A program made the position numbers and the translations under genes. Of a stretch of 30,393 nucleotides of DNA, positions 1 through 6,365 are shown one piece after another. Origin of the DNA: JADHUC01 sp964617665 (GTDB lineage: Bacteria; Planctomycetota; Planctomycetia; Pirellulales; Pirellulaceae); the NCBI GenBank assembly GCA_964617665.1, contig CAZUAH010000117.1:1-30393 (forward strand). The letters run 5' to 3'. The stretch's first letter is position 1. Each line of letters begins with the position of its first letter. The notes under the pieces were generated by a model. That model did no database searches. It was not told where the DNA came from and saw only the letters and a list, made by a program, of their open reading frames with translations.

Positions 1-847
1 TGTCGCTGGCGCCGATTGCCCAGCAGGCAATGTCGACGTGATGGGCGCCCCAGTCGGTCAGTTTTCCGCCAGAGTACTCGTGCCAGTTTCGGAAGGCGTA
101 GTGGCAGTTGCTGTAGAGCGGTACGCCGCCGCCGTAGCCTTTTCGCATTTCGGGTAACGCTCGATAGGGAACTTTCGGTGCTGGGCCGAGCCAGAAGTCC
201 CAATCGAGTTCCTCCGGTACGGGAGCGAGTGGAATGACCGGTGAGGGGCCAAAGCCGCCAATGCCGCATGTTACCTTCTTGACGGTGCCGATGCGGCCGG
301 CCTTCACGAGGGCGACTGCCTGCAGGAAGCGCTGCGCACACTCGGTTCGTTGCATGGTGCCAACTTGGAAGACGCGGCCTGTCTCTTTGACGACCTTCTC
401 GATCAGCTTTCCTTCATCAATGGTCAGCGTGAGTGGCTTTTCACAGTAGATGTCTTTTCCCGCATACATCGCTTCGACCACGATCTTCGTGTGCCAGTGG
501 TCGGGCGTGCCGACCATGACCGCATCGATGTCTTTGCGCTCGAGGATCTTTCGATAGTCCTTGTAGGCATCAGGCTTCTTGTTCTGTCCCTTTTCCGTAT
601 TTTCGACGTGGGTCCCCAGCACTTTCGAGTCGACGTCGGCGAGTGCTGCGAAATCGGCGAACTTGAACGACTTCCGGGTGATGGCCCAGCCTTGATTTCG
701 AAGGCCGATGGTTCCGAAGACAGGGCGGTCGTTAGACGACTGGTATCCGAAGGCTCGGTTGGTCGACGGGAGCATGATGCTGGCGGCCCCCGCGGCGGCC
801 ATACTCTGGAGAAATCGACGGCGTGTTGTTTGGTGAGTAGTTGACAT
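1..847 (-). CDS. Gfo/Idh/MocA family oxidoreductase, Tat-exported (3' end outside window)
   Basis: The frame is open from an ATG at 847 to the window edge, giving 282 codons of the N-terminal part. AAGGA lies 9 bases upstream of the ATG, supporting this start. The protein begins with a twin-arginine signal (TTRRRFLQS, residues 7-15, then an Ala-rich hydrophobic stretch), so it is probably folded with its nicotinamide cofactor and exported to the periplasm. A dinucleotide-binding loop (GTIGLRNQG, near residue 45), the PDHWHTK segment (115-121) and the EKP motif with the likely catalytic lysine (YCEKPLT, E136-K137-P138) follow in the usual order, and DWGAHHVDIA is near the cut end. Family members oxidise or reduce sugars and sugar derivatives with NAD(P); the substrate cannot be read from the sequence. 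The residues between the Rossmann loop and the first Asp (ADVDS) are shorter than in the two other copies in this window. Confidence 0.93.
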   Translation of the reverse strand, partial: MSTTHQTTRRRFLQSMAAAGAASIMLPSTNRAFGYQSSNDRPVFGTIGLRNQGWAITRKSFKFADFAALADVDSKVLGTHVENTEKGQNKKPDAYKDYRKILERKDIDAVMVGTPDHWHTKIVVEAMYAGKDIYCEKPLTLTIDEGKLIEKVVKETGRVFQVGTMQRTECAQRFLQAVALVKAGRIGTVKKVTCGIGGFGPSPVIPLAPVPEELDWDFWLGPAPKVPYRALPEMRKGYGGGVPLYSNCHYAFRNWHEYSGGKLTDWGAHHVDIACWAIGASD

Positions 848-1310
848 CGTGCGATATCCTTTTGGAAAAAGAGTGTTTGCAGGTAAGGTTTGCTGGGGCA
901 AAGTGCTGTACGCGCGGCTTGTCTGGTAGGCGGGAACCGAGCATTTAGCCCCTATTCACTGACCACGATTCTAATCCCGAAATCCCAGTTCACCATAGCA
1001 GAATTGACTACTGCTTGCACATGGTGGCCGACATTTAGGGGACGAAGTAGGAGCCAAGTAGGCCGGATCGAGGAGCGTAGCGACGATGCTCCGGCAGTCA
1101 AGGGGCAGCCTCACGAAGGCAAACGGCTGCCGGAACGGCGCTTCGATTGGTCCGGCCTACTTCTCCTGCCGCTCGCTTACACCTGGTCTTGAGTCAACAC
1201 TCCGGCCACGCGGCCGTCCGAAGAAGAACTGATCAAGGAATAGATGCGGCTGGCCTCCCTGGCAGCTTTTCTTCGTTTAGATTCGCTTTCATTACCCGCG
1301 CCTACTTGGA
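848..1310. other. Gene-free interval between oxidoreductase and RAYT gene
   Basis: It holds the AAGGA ribosome site of the gene at 847 and repeat copy A (1056-1162). The stretch 865-1055 presumably carries the promoter of the oxidoreductase gene, but I see no convincing -35/-10 pair. A near-direct duplication, GAAGTAGG then CAAGTAGG, sits at the left edge of the repeat. Between 1163 and 1310 I see nothing recognisable. Confidence 0.5.
1056..1162 (+). repeat. REP doublet (REPIN-like), copy A
   Basis: The ends are a perfect 12-bp inverted repeat, AAGTAGGCCGGA at 1056-1067 and TCCGGCCTACTT at 1151-1162. Inside, each half ends in TCCGGCAG or its complement (near 1090 and 1130), so the unit is two diverged REP-like palindromic halves facing each other. 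The left half contains GAGGAGCGTAGCGA, the right half GGCGCTTCGATTGG. Copy B at 1879-1985 has the same two halves in the opposite orientation, so the two copies flank the transposase gene as inverted repeats. Confidence 0.85.
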
Positions 1311-1868
1311 TTACTCGGGCTCGCCCCAGTCGCTGTCGGTTACGGCGCTCGGCGAGACGCCGCCCCAGTTGATGTCGTAGTGACCGAGACGAACGAACCG
1401 TCGAAATGACGACCAAGGCCAGTCAGCCACGCGCTCAACAAGCCCGTGTTTGCATGGGTTCCAGTGGATGTAGTCCACACAGTGTTCGAGGTCGTGTTCG
1501 TCGCGGGCGGTGTGTTCCCAGAATCGAGGCTGCCAGATGCCTCGCTCGCCCCGTTTGCGTTGTGACTCAGTCACTTCGGCTTCCGCTAGTCCGGCCGCGA
1601 GCCACTGGTCGCCGAATTCGGCTTTGATCTGTTTCATCCGTAGCGAGTATCGTTGATCACCGCTCGGCAATTGCATCACAAGGTGCCAGTGATCCGGCAG
1701 CAATACGGTGGCGACGAGTGTGAATGGGTGACGTGCTCGCACGGACTCGATGCCCGTTCGAAGGAATGTGCGTCCGGCATCAGTGGTCAGAATCGGCCGT
1801 CGGTCGTAAGCGACCACGGTGAAGAAGAACGTTCCACCGGGTACGTACCATCGTCGATAGTCCGACAT
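1311..1868 (-). CDS. REP-associated tyrosine transposase (RAYT, Y1_Tnp / IS200-like family)
   Basis: This 185-residue protein is the usual length for a RAYT. It starts MSDYRRWYVPGGTFFFTVV, a typical opening of one RAYT group. The HUH motif is H60-W61-H62 in PDHWHLVM, and the likely nucleophile is Y133 in DYIHWNP, followed by the usual HGLV and WPWSSF segments. ATG at 1868 is chosen over an upstream in-frame ATG at 1892 because GGAGG (complement of 1874-1878) sits 5 bases before it. Known RAYTs bind and nick hairpins of REP sequences and are thought to move or maintain them. The gene is flanked closely by REP doublets A and B; B starts only 11 bases before the start codon, at the edge of the ribosome site. 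It appears intact, so it may be the source of activity for all copies of this repeat in the genome. Confidence 0.93.
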   Translation of the reverse strand: MSDYRRWYVPGGTFFFTVVAYDRRPILTTDAGRTFLRTGIESVRARHPFTLVATVLLPDHWHLVMQLPSGDQRYSLRMKQIKAEFGDQWLAAGLAEAEVTESQRKRGERGIWQPRFWEHTARDEHDLEHCVDYIHWNPCKHGLVERVADWPWSSFRRFVRLGHYDINWGGVSPSAVTDSDWGEPE

Positions 1869-1878
1869 GTTAGCCTCC

Positions 1879-1985
1879 GTAGGCCGGTCCAAGCGCTGCG
1901 CCGTTCCGGCACGGGTAGTTTAGCCCAGCCGTTTCGTTTATGAAATTGCCGGAGCGGCGTCGCTGCGCTCCTTGATCCGGCCTAC
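1879..1985 (-). repeat. REP doublet (REPIN-like), copy B, inverted relative to copy A
   Basis: It starts GTAGGCCGG (1879-1887) and ends CCGGCCTAC (1977-1985). Its left half (AAGCGCTGCGCCGTTCCGGC) is the reverse complement of the right half of copy A, and its right half (GGAGCGGCGTCGCTGCGCTC) that of the left half of copy A. The central loop differs from copy A. It lies directly upstream of the transposase gene and could also carry its promoter or control region. Confidence 0.83.
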
Positions 1986-2086
1986 AATTCTCTCCGTCTC
2001 TCCCAACCCTACAAGATCCTCCGTTGGGATGCGAAGACTGTACTGCCGGAAGACGTTCGCATATCATTTGTGGACGCTCAATCGTT

Positions 2087-3295
2087 ATGGCAGAAATCGA
2101 ATCGAATGAGACGTGCGATGACTCGCCAGAGACGCGGCAAAAACCTCGGCGCTGGCAGCGTTTTCGCCTGCGCACACTTTTCCTGCTAATTCTGCTGGCC
2201 GCGTTACCGCTTTCTTGGATAGCCGCCCGCCACCGTCAGGCTGCTCGCGAAAGGGCGGCAATCGAAGCAATCCGCGAAGTGGGCGGCACATTCGGCTTTT
2301 ACGGTAGACGAGAGTTATTCGGCTGGAAGGCGCCTGTGTGGGCGCACGAGTTGGCTGGCAGTGGACCACGCGTGGCCGACCTTTGGTTTCGAGAACCGTC
2401 GGAGTTCAGCGATGCGGATGCGGAGTTGCTTGTCCGGCTGGACCCTTTGCCCGCCCTTAGCCTGCACAACACTCAGGTCACCGATCGCGGCCTGGAGACT
2501 CTTTCCCAACATCGCGGCATTCAACGTCTCGATCTGAAAGGCACACCAGTCTCCGACGAGGGGCTCCGGTACGTGGCCGCCATGTCGCAACTCACTTCGC
2601 TTGATTTGCGCGAAACGAAAGTCACGTGCACGGGCATCGAGCTTATCGGAGAAATGCCAAACCTGCAGGTCCTTGAACTTGGCGGTCCTCTAATCAACGA
2701 CGAGGCTATCGAGAAACTGGCCGAACTGAAACTCGTCTGGATCGGCCTGCGCAAGACGGACATCACCGACAAGTCACTCGCCCATCTGACCAAGATGCCT
2801 CTTCGGCATGGCTATTTCGACGATTCACGCATATCTGACACGGGGATGAAGGAACTCGCAAGAATCCGCACGCTGAAGGTTCTGGATGTGAGCGGAACGC
2901 GGATAACCGACGTCGCGCTTGCAGCGTTTTCCAACCACCCGCGTCTAACCGCACTCGACGTAGACGATACCTCGATTGGTGACAAAGGACTTCAAGATGT
3001 TGCCTCCGCCCCCAATCTGCTCGCGCTGGATATGGCCAACACTGCCGTGACCGATGAGGGTCTGCGTCATCTGATACAGGCGAAACGCCTCAATCGCATT
3101 GATCTGCAGGGTACGGTCGTCAGCGATCAAGGTATCGCTCAACTCAACGCACTCCCTACGCTGGGCACGTTGAAGGTTTCACGGACAAACGTGAGGAATC
3201 CGGCGATCGTCAAGCTGCGGGGCATACGGAACTGGGATCTCTTCTATCGCGACCAAGACGATTTTCCGCCTCCTCTCATGAACTACATTCCCTGA
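2087..3295 (+). CDS. Membrane-anchored leucine-rich-repeat protein
   Basis: The protein is 402 residues from ATG 2087. A basic segment (KPRRWQRFRLR) is followed by one membrane helix (LFLLILLAALPLSWIA, roughly residues 30-46) and an AIEAIREVGG segment, an arrangement I associate with many planctomycete LRR proteins. The rest is about ten LRR-type repeats of the form L..L.L..T.VTD.GL..L, with recurring ITD/VSD turns, so a curved LRR domain probably faces the periplasm. A longer frame begins at an ATG at 2024, but the extra 21 residues resemble nothing and neither ATG has a good ribosome site; 2087 is preferred because the anchor then starts near the N-terminus. The partner is unknown. The TGA stop (3293-3295) lies at the edge of a partial REP copy, so the C-terminus may have been set by that insertion. 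Confidence 0.85.
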   Translation: MAEIESNETCDDSPETRQKPRRWQRFRLRTLFLLILLAALPLSWIAARHRQAARERAAIEAIREVGGTFGFYGRRELFGWKAPVWAHELAGSGPRVADLWFREPSEFSDADAELLVRLDPLPALSLHNTQVTDRGLETLSQHRGIQRLDLKGTPVSDEGLRYVAAMSQLTSLDLRETKVTCTGIELIGEMPNLQVLELGGPLINDEAIEKLAELKLVWIGLRKTDITDKSLAHLTKMPLRHGYFDDSRISDTGMKELARIRTLKVLDVSGTRITDVALAAFSNHPRLTALDVDDTSIGDKGLQDVASAPNLLALDMANTAVTDEGLRHLIQAKRLNRIDLQGTVVSDQGIAQLNALPTLGTLKVSRTNVRNPAIVKLRGIRNWDLFYRDQDDFPPPLMNYIP

Positions 3296-3374
3296 CAATG
3301 CTCCGGCAGTCAGAGGGCTGCGTCACCAAGGCAAACGGCTGCCGGAACGGCGCTTCGCTTGGTCCGGCCTGCTT
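3294..3374 (+). repeat. Partial copy (C) of the RAYT-linked REP doublet
   Basis: It matches 1082-1162 of copy A over 81 positions without gaps, with about 73 identical by eye. The outer 26 bases of the left half are missing and the match begins inside the TGA stop codon of the LRR gene. The right end is TCCGGCCTGCTT, one change from the 12-bp terminus of copy A. Confidence 0.85.
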
Positions 3375-3672
3375 GGATTGCTAGTAGCCACCTTAGCCAG
3401 AACGTGGGCGTAACTCGGGACGATGTCCCACCTTCTGGCGAACGTGGCTACAGACGGATGAAATGTCCGGGCTAACTTTCTCCCAGAGGGAGAAGGGACT
3501 TTCGGGATACGCTCTTGAACTCTCGTTTCCACGGCCGCTGACGGGCGCGCAATGATCCCACACCCTGAATCGCCTCGACGATTCTGATAGACTATTTTCC
3601 AACACGTTCGGTTGTTCGGGCCTTCCATTCCGACAGCCGCATGACACTCAGATTCAATGCAGGAGCAAACCT
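3296..3672. other. Gene-free interval with stacked repeats
   Basis: It contains REP copy C, a second and unrelated inverted repeat at 3384-3451, and a short hairpin at 3478-3494 (TTCTCCC-AGA-GGGAGAA). The remaining 3495-3660 shows no gene-like frame and should hold the promoter of the gene at 3673, which I cannot pin down. AGGAG at 3661-3665 is the ribosome site of that gene. Confidence 0.6.
3384..3451. repeat. Inverted repeat of a second REP-like family
   Basis: The arms are 25 bases, 3384-3408 and 3427-3451, and match at 22 of 25 positions when one is reverse-complemented (GTAGCCAC.TT.GCCAGAA.GTGGG). The loop is 18 bases. The three mismatches are single bases. It shares no sequence with the RAYT-linked family. 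It could fold as a long hairpin in RNA downstream of the LRR gene. Confidence 0.75.
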
Positions 3673-4431
3673 ATGATGAAACGCACCATTCAACTTGCTT
3701 TGTTGTCCGCCATGGCCTTGCTACTCGTTCAGCCCCTGCACGCTGCGGATGACGCAGCGAAAGCTCAAGAATTGGTTGACCGTGCCATCAAGGCCAAGGG
3801 TGGAAACAAGGCCCTCAACAAGACCGTGAACACCATCATGGAAGACAAAGGAACGTACTACGGCATGGGTGAAGGTGTGCCGTACGAGGGCCGGTACGTG
3901 TTCCAATTGACGAATCCCGGCCGATATCGGATGGAGATCGTCGAGACGTTCATCATGGTCGCGGACAAGGACAAGGCATGGGTGTCTACGATGGGTGATG
4001 TAATGGACCAGGAGGGCGAAGCGCTCGAAGTGGCAAAGCAGGGCACACTGGTCAACTGCGCGATGTCGCTGATCCCGCTGCAGAAACCGAACAAGGAATT
4101 CAAGCTAGGCCTCGTGGAACCAGAAACGGTCGAAGGCGAAGAGTGTGAAGGCATCACGATCGCACACGAGAAGATGCCCACGATCACGATGCAGTTCAGC
4201 AAGAAGACCGGACTGATCAAAAAGACGAAGTACAAGATTAAGGCCGCAGAACAGGGCTTCGAGGAAGTCACGGAAGAGACCGTCTACTACGACTACAAGG
4301 AATTCGACGGATTCAAGAGCGCGACAAAGCTTGTCATGTATCGGGACGGAAAGAAGTTTGTCGAATCATATCCGCAGAAGCTCTCCTTTCCCGACAAGCT
4401 CGACGAGAGCGAATTCAAAAAGCCGGAATAG
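3673..4431 (+). CDS. Exported LolA-like protein of unknown function
   Basis: The protein has 252 residues. AGGAG ends 7 bases before the first of two adjacent ATG codons. A Sec signal peptide (MMKRTIQLALLSAMALLLVQPLHAAD) predicts cleavage after LHA near residue 24. The mature part begins AQELVDRAIKAKGG and alternates short beta-type stretches (YRMEIVETFIMVADKDKAWVS, MQFSKKTGLIKKTKYKIK, DYKEFDGFKSATKLVMYRDGK), the pattern of the LolA/LolB/outer-membrane lipoprotein-sorting fold, where a half-barrel holds a lipid. Planctomycetes have many such small exported proteins, and I cannot assign a ligand. It stands alone on this strand with repeat-rich DNA on both sides, so it is probably its own transcription unit. 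The fold assignment is inference from pattern only. Confidence 0.8.
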   Translation: MMKRTIQLALLSAMALLLVQPLHAADDAAKAQELVDRAIKAKGGNKALNKTVNTIMEDKGTYYGMGEGVPYEGRYVFQLTNPGRYRMEIVETFIMVADKDKAWVSTMGDVMDQEGEALEVAKQGTLVNCAMSLIPLQKPNKEFKLGLVEPETVEGEECEGITIAHEKMPTITMQFSKKTGLIKKTKYKIKAAEQGFEEVTEETVYYDYKEFDGFKSATKLVMYRDGKKFVESYPQKLSFPDKLDESEFKKPE

Positions 4432-4480
4432 CGTACATAGCAGCTCAGCACCAAACGGCGCCATCGGGTCACGTGCAGTC

Positions 4481-4531
4481 AAGTACGCCGGGTCGAGGAG
4501 CGCAGCGATCCGCCGCGGCGGACTCCGGCAG
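4481..4531 (+). repeat. Half copy (D) of the RAYT-linked REP, with internal palindrome
   Basis: AAGTACGCCGGGTCGAGGAG followed by CGCAGCGA matches the left half of copy A, and TCCGGCAG closes the half at 4524-4531. Between them sits TCCGCCGCGGCGGA (4509-4522), a perfect 14-bp palindrome absent from copy A. The right half is not recognisable. Confidence 0.65.
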
Positions 4532-4771
4532 CCAGCGACTCGCCGACGCCGTACTGGACCCGCAAACGCACCACAGCCACGTCCTCGAAGCGGCCGGAGG
4601 ACGTTACCGTCTAGAAGACACCCAGAGATGTTCCTCGGAAAAAACGGACCCGCGTTGCAGAAGTTGGGCGAGGAATTATCATAAGCACAGCCGCTTGCGG
4701 CTTTGTATTGTGGAATCACGGAGTATCCTACCTGCTTAGCATCATTCGAGAGATTACTGTCACATTTGAAA

Positions 4772-4835
4772 ATCAGCCGCTGGGCGATAGCCCACGGTTT
4801 CTGCGAGAACCGGACGCTAGCGCGTTCCGGCTGAT
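4772..4835. repeat. Inverted repeat of a third REP-like family
   Basis: The arms 4772-4799 and 4808-4835 match at 20 of 28 positions as inverted copies, with conserved outer ATCAGCCG, a middle GCG.TAGC and inner CGGTT; the loop is 8 bases. The mismatches cluster in two blocks, as expected for two diverged REP halves rather than one hairpin kept for folding. I recall similar sequences being common between genes of Rhodopirellula-type genomes; that is memory, not a search. Confidence 0.7.
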
Positions 4836-4900
4836 CCGACGACTATTTCTCGAACGATGCTCATCCTGTCCCACCGTATTGCTAACAGAAGGATTCAACT

Positions 4901-6241
4901 ATGAATAGCTCTCGTACCACACGGCGTGACTTCTTGAAAAAGTCGACGGCGGCGGCCGCCGCGATTGGCGCCGTTCCACATTTCCTTTCCAGCCGGAAGG
5001 CTTTCGGCGGCGAGGCGGCTAACGATCGGCTGCGGATCGGCTGCATCGGTGTAGGCAGCATGGGCACCGGCGATGCCCGTGGCCATGCCGGTTTCGGCGA
5101 CATCCTGGCGGTTTGCGATGTCGACTCACGGCATGCTGACCGTGCCAAGAATGACAAGAACATCGGAAAAGGCAAAGCCGATGCGTACAAGGACTACCGC
5201 AAGGTCCTGGAACGAGACGACATCGACGTGGTCAGTGTGGTCACGCCTGACCATTGGCATGTCAAGATCTGCATCGAGGCGCTTCAGGCCGGCAAGCACG
5301 TGTTCTGCCAGAAACCGCTGACGTTGACGTTGGAGGAAAACCAACTGATCCGAGCCGCCTGCAAGAAGTACAAAGATCAGATCTTCTTCATCGGTACTCA
5401 ACAGCGCAGCGACCGGGGTAAATTCCTCCGCGCCATCAACATGGTGCAGAAGGGTCTCCTGGGAGACATCAAGACGATCACTGTCGGGATCAACGGTGGT
5501 CCGAAGGGCGGCCCGTTCCCCAAGACTGATCCGCCAGAACAACTCGACTGGGACTTCTGGCTGGGCCAGGCGCCCAAGGTCGAATACATCGACAAACGCT
5601 GCCACTATCAGTTCCGCTGGTGGTACGAATACTCGGGCGGCAAGTTCACCGATTGGGGTGCCCACCACGTGGACATCGCCACCTGGGCGATCGAGCATGA
5701 CAAAGAAGGGATGGGACCGATCGAAATCGACGGCGCCGACGCCAATCATCCCGTGCCGTACGAGAATGGTTACCCCACGGTAGACGACTGCTACAACACG
5801 GCCCACGACTATGCCGTGAGGTGCAAGTTCGCCAACGGAATCGAGATGATCGTCGATAGCCGAAGCGACAACGGTGTCCTGTTCGAAGGAACCAAGGGTC
5901 GCATCTTCGTCAGCCGCGGCAAGATCGCTGGCAAGCCCATCGAAGAGAACTGGGACGAAGGCAAGTATGGCGACGAGGACCTTTCCCGCCTTTACAAAGG
6001 CAAGCCAGCCGAGGGCCACAAGAACAACTTCTACCGGTGCATCCGCGAAGGCGGGTTACCCGTCTCGGACGTGTACAGCCACGTTCAGACGTTGAACACC
6101 TGTCACCTCTGCTCCATTGCCGCCCGGTTAGGCAGAACGATCAAGTGGGATCCGAAGGCAGAGAAGATCATCGGCGACGAACAAGCCGCATCGTTCTTCG
6201 CCCGCGAGCAACGCAAGGGATACGAGATTCCCAGCATGTAG
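4901..6241 (+). CDS. Gfo/Idh/MocA family oxidoreductase, Tat-exported
   Basis: The protein has 446 residues, with AAGGA 7 bases before the ATG. The Tat signal is TTRRDFLKK (residues 6-14) followed by an Ala-rich segment. The Rossmann loop is GCIGVGSMGTGD (about 47-58), with acidic VCDVDS after strand two. PDHWHVK (116-122) and GKHVFCQKPLT follow. The usual EKP motif is here QKP (Q137-K138-P139): the lysine is kept and the glutamate replaced. DWGAHHVDIATWAI and the C-terminal Oxidored_MND1-like region (NGIEMIVDSRSDNGVLFEGTKGRIFVSRG) complete the family pattern. It should be a periplasmic NAD(P)-dependent sugar oxidoreductase with unknown substrate. It has its own ribosome site, repeat-rich DNA upstream and a strong terminator downstream, so it looks monocistronic. 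Confidence 0.95.
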   Translation: MNSSRTTRRDFLKKSTAAAAAIGAVPHFLSSRKAFGGEAANDRLRIGCIGVGSMGTGDARGHAGFGDILAVCDVDSRHADRAKNDKNIGKGKADAYKDYRKVLERDDIDVVSVVTPDHWHVKICIEALQAGKHVFCQKPLTLTLEENQLIRAACKKYKDQIFFIGTQQRSDRGKFLRAINMVQKGLLGDIKTITVGINGGPKGGPFPKTDPPEQLDWDFWLGQAPKVEYIDKRCHYQFRWWYEYSGGKFTDWGAHHVDIATWAIEHDKEGMGPIEIDGADANHPVPYENGYPTVDDCYNTAHDYAVRCKFANGIEMIVDSRSDNGVLFEGTKGRIFVSRGKIAGKPIEENWDEGKYGDEDLSRLYKGKPAEGHKNNFYRCIREGGLPVSDVYSHVQTLNTCHLCSIAARLGRTIKWDPKAEKIIGDEQAASFFAREQRKGYEIPSM

Positions 6242-6269
6242 ACAGCCGCGACGACAATGGAACCTCAAG

Positions 6270-6302
6270 ACGGGGCAGGCCACCGCCTGCTCCGTTTTCT
6301 TT
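6270..6302 (+). terminator. Intrinsic terminator of the 4901-6241 gene
   Basis: An 11-bp stem (ACGGGGCAGGC with GCCTGCTCCGT, one G-U pair) with a CACC loop is followed by TTTCTTT. It begins 29 bases after the TAG stop. It is the clearest rho-independent terminator in the window. Confidence 0.85.
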
Positions 6303-6346
6303 GGGAATTCCCCTAGACTGAACCCGCCGGGGAAACTTGGGGCCAG

Positions 6347-6365
6347 GGCGTTGTCCGGCCTACTT
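6347..6365 (+). repeat. Terminal fragment (E) of the RAYT-linked REP overlapping a gene end
   Basis: GGCG then TTGTCCGGCCTACTT reproduces the right end of copy A, including the exact 12-bp terminus TCCGGCCTACTT at 6354-6365. On the minus strand this terminus supplies the last codon (AAG, Lys) and the TAG stop of the gene ending at 6360. Confidence 0.6.

Larger units (their letters stand above)
4432..4900. other. Gene-free interval with repeat remnants
   Basis: It holds a half copy of the RAYT-linked REP (4481-4531) with a 14-bp perfect palindrome, a short GC hairpin at 4689-4702 (AGCCGC-TT-GCGGCT, followed by TTTGTATT, possibly a weak terminator), and a third type of inverted repeat at 4772-4835. 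AAGGA at 4889-4893 serves the gene at 4901. No coding frame here looks real. Confidence 0.55.

Noticed and set aside
350..844. Plus-strand frame opposite the first oxidoreductase gene
   Set aside because: The minus strand encodes the Tat signal, EKP and DWGAHH motifs continuously; the plus frame is a shadow. The same holds for the plus frame at 21711-22415 opposite the third copy.
4689..4702. AGCCGC-TT-GCGGCT hairpin as a terminator
   Set aside because: The stem is short, the loop is only two bases, the following tract is broken (TTTGTATT), and it lies 258 bases beyond the nearest plus-strand stop. Noted inside the interval entry only.
5126..6019. A 297-codon minus-strand frame
   Set aside because: It is the mirror of the Gfo/Idh/MocA gene at 4901-6241, which has full motifs and a ribosome site.
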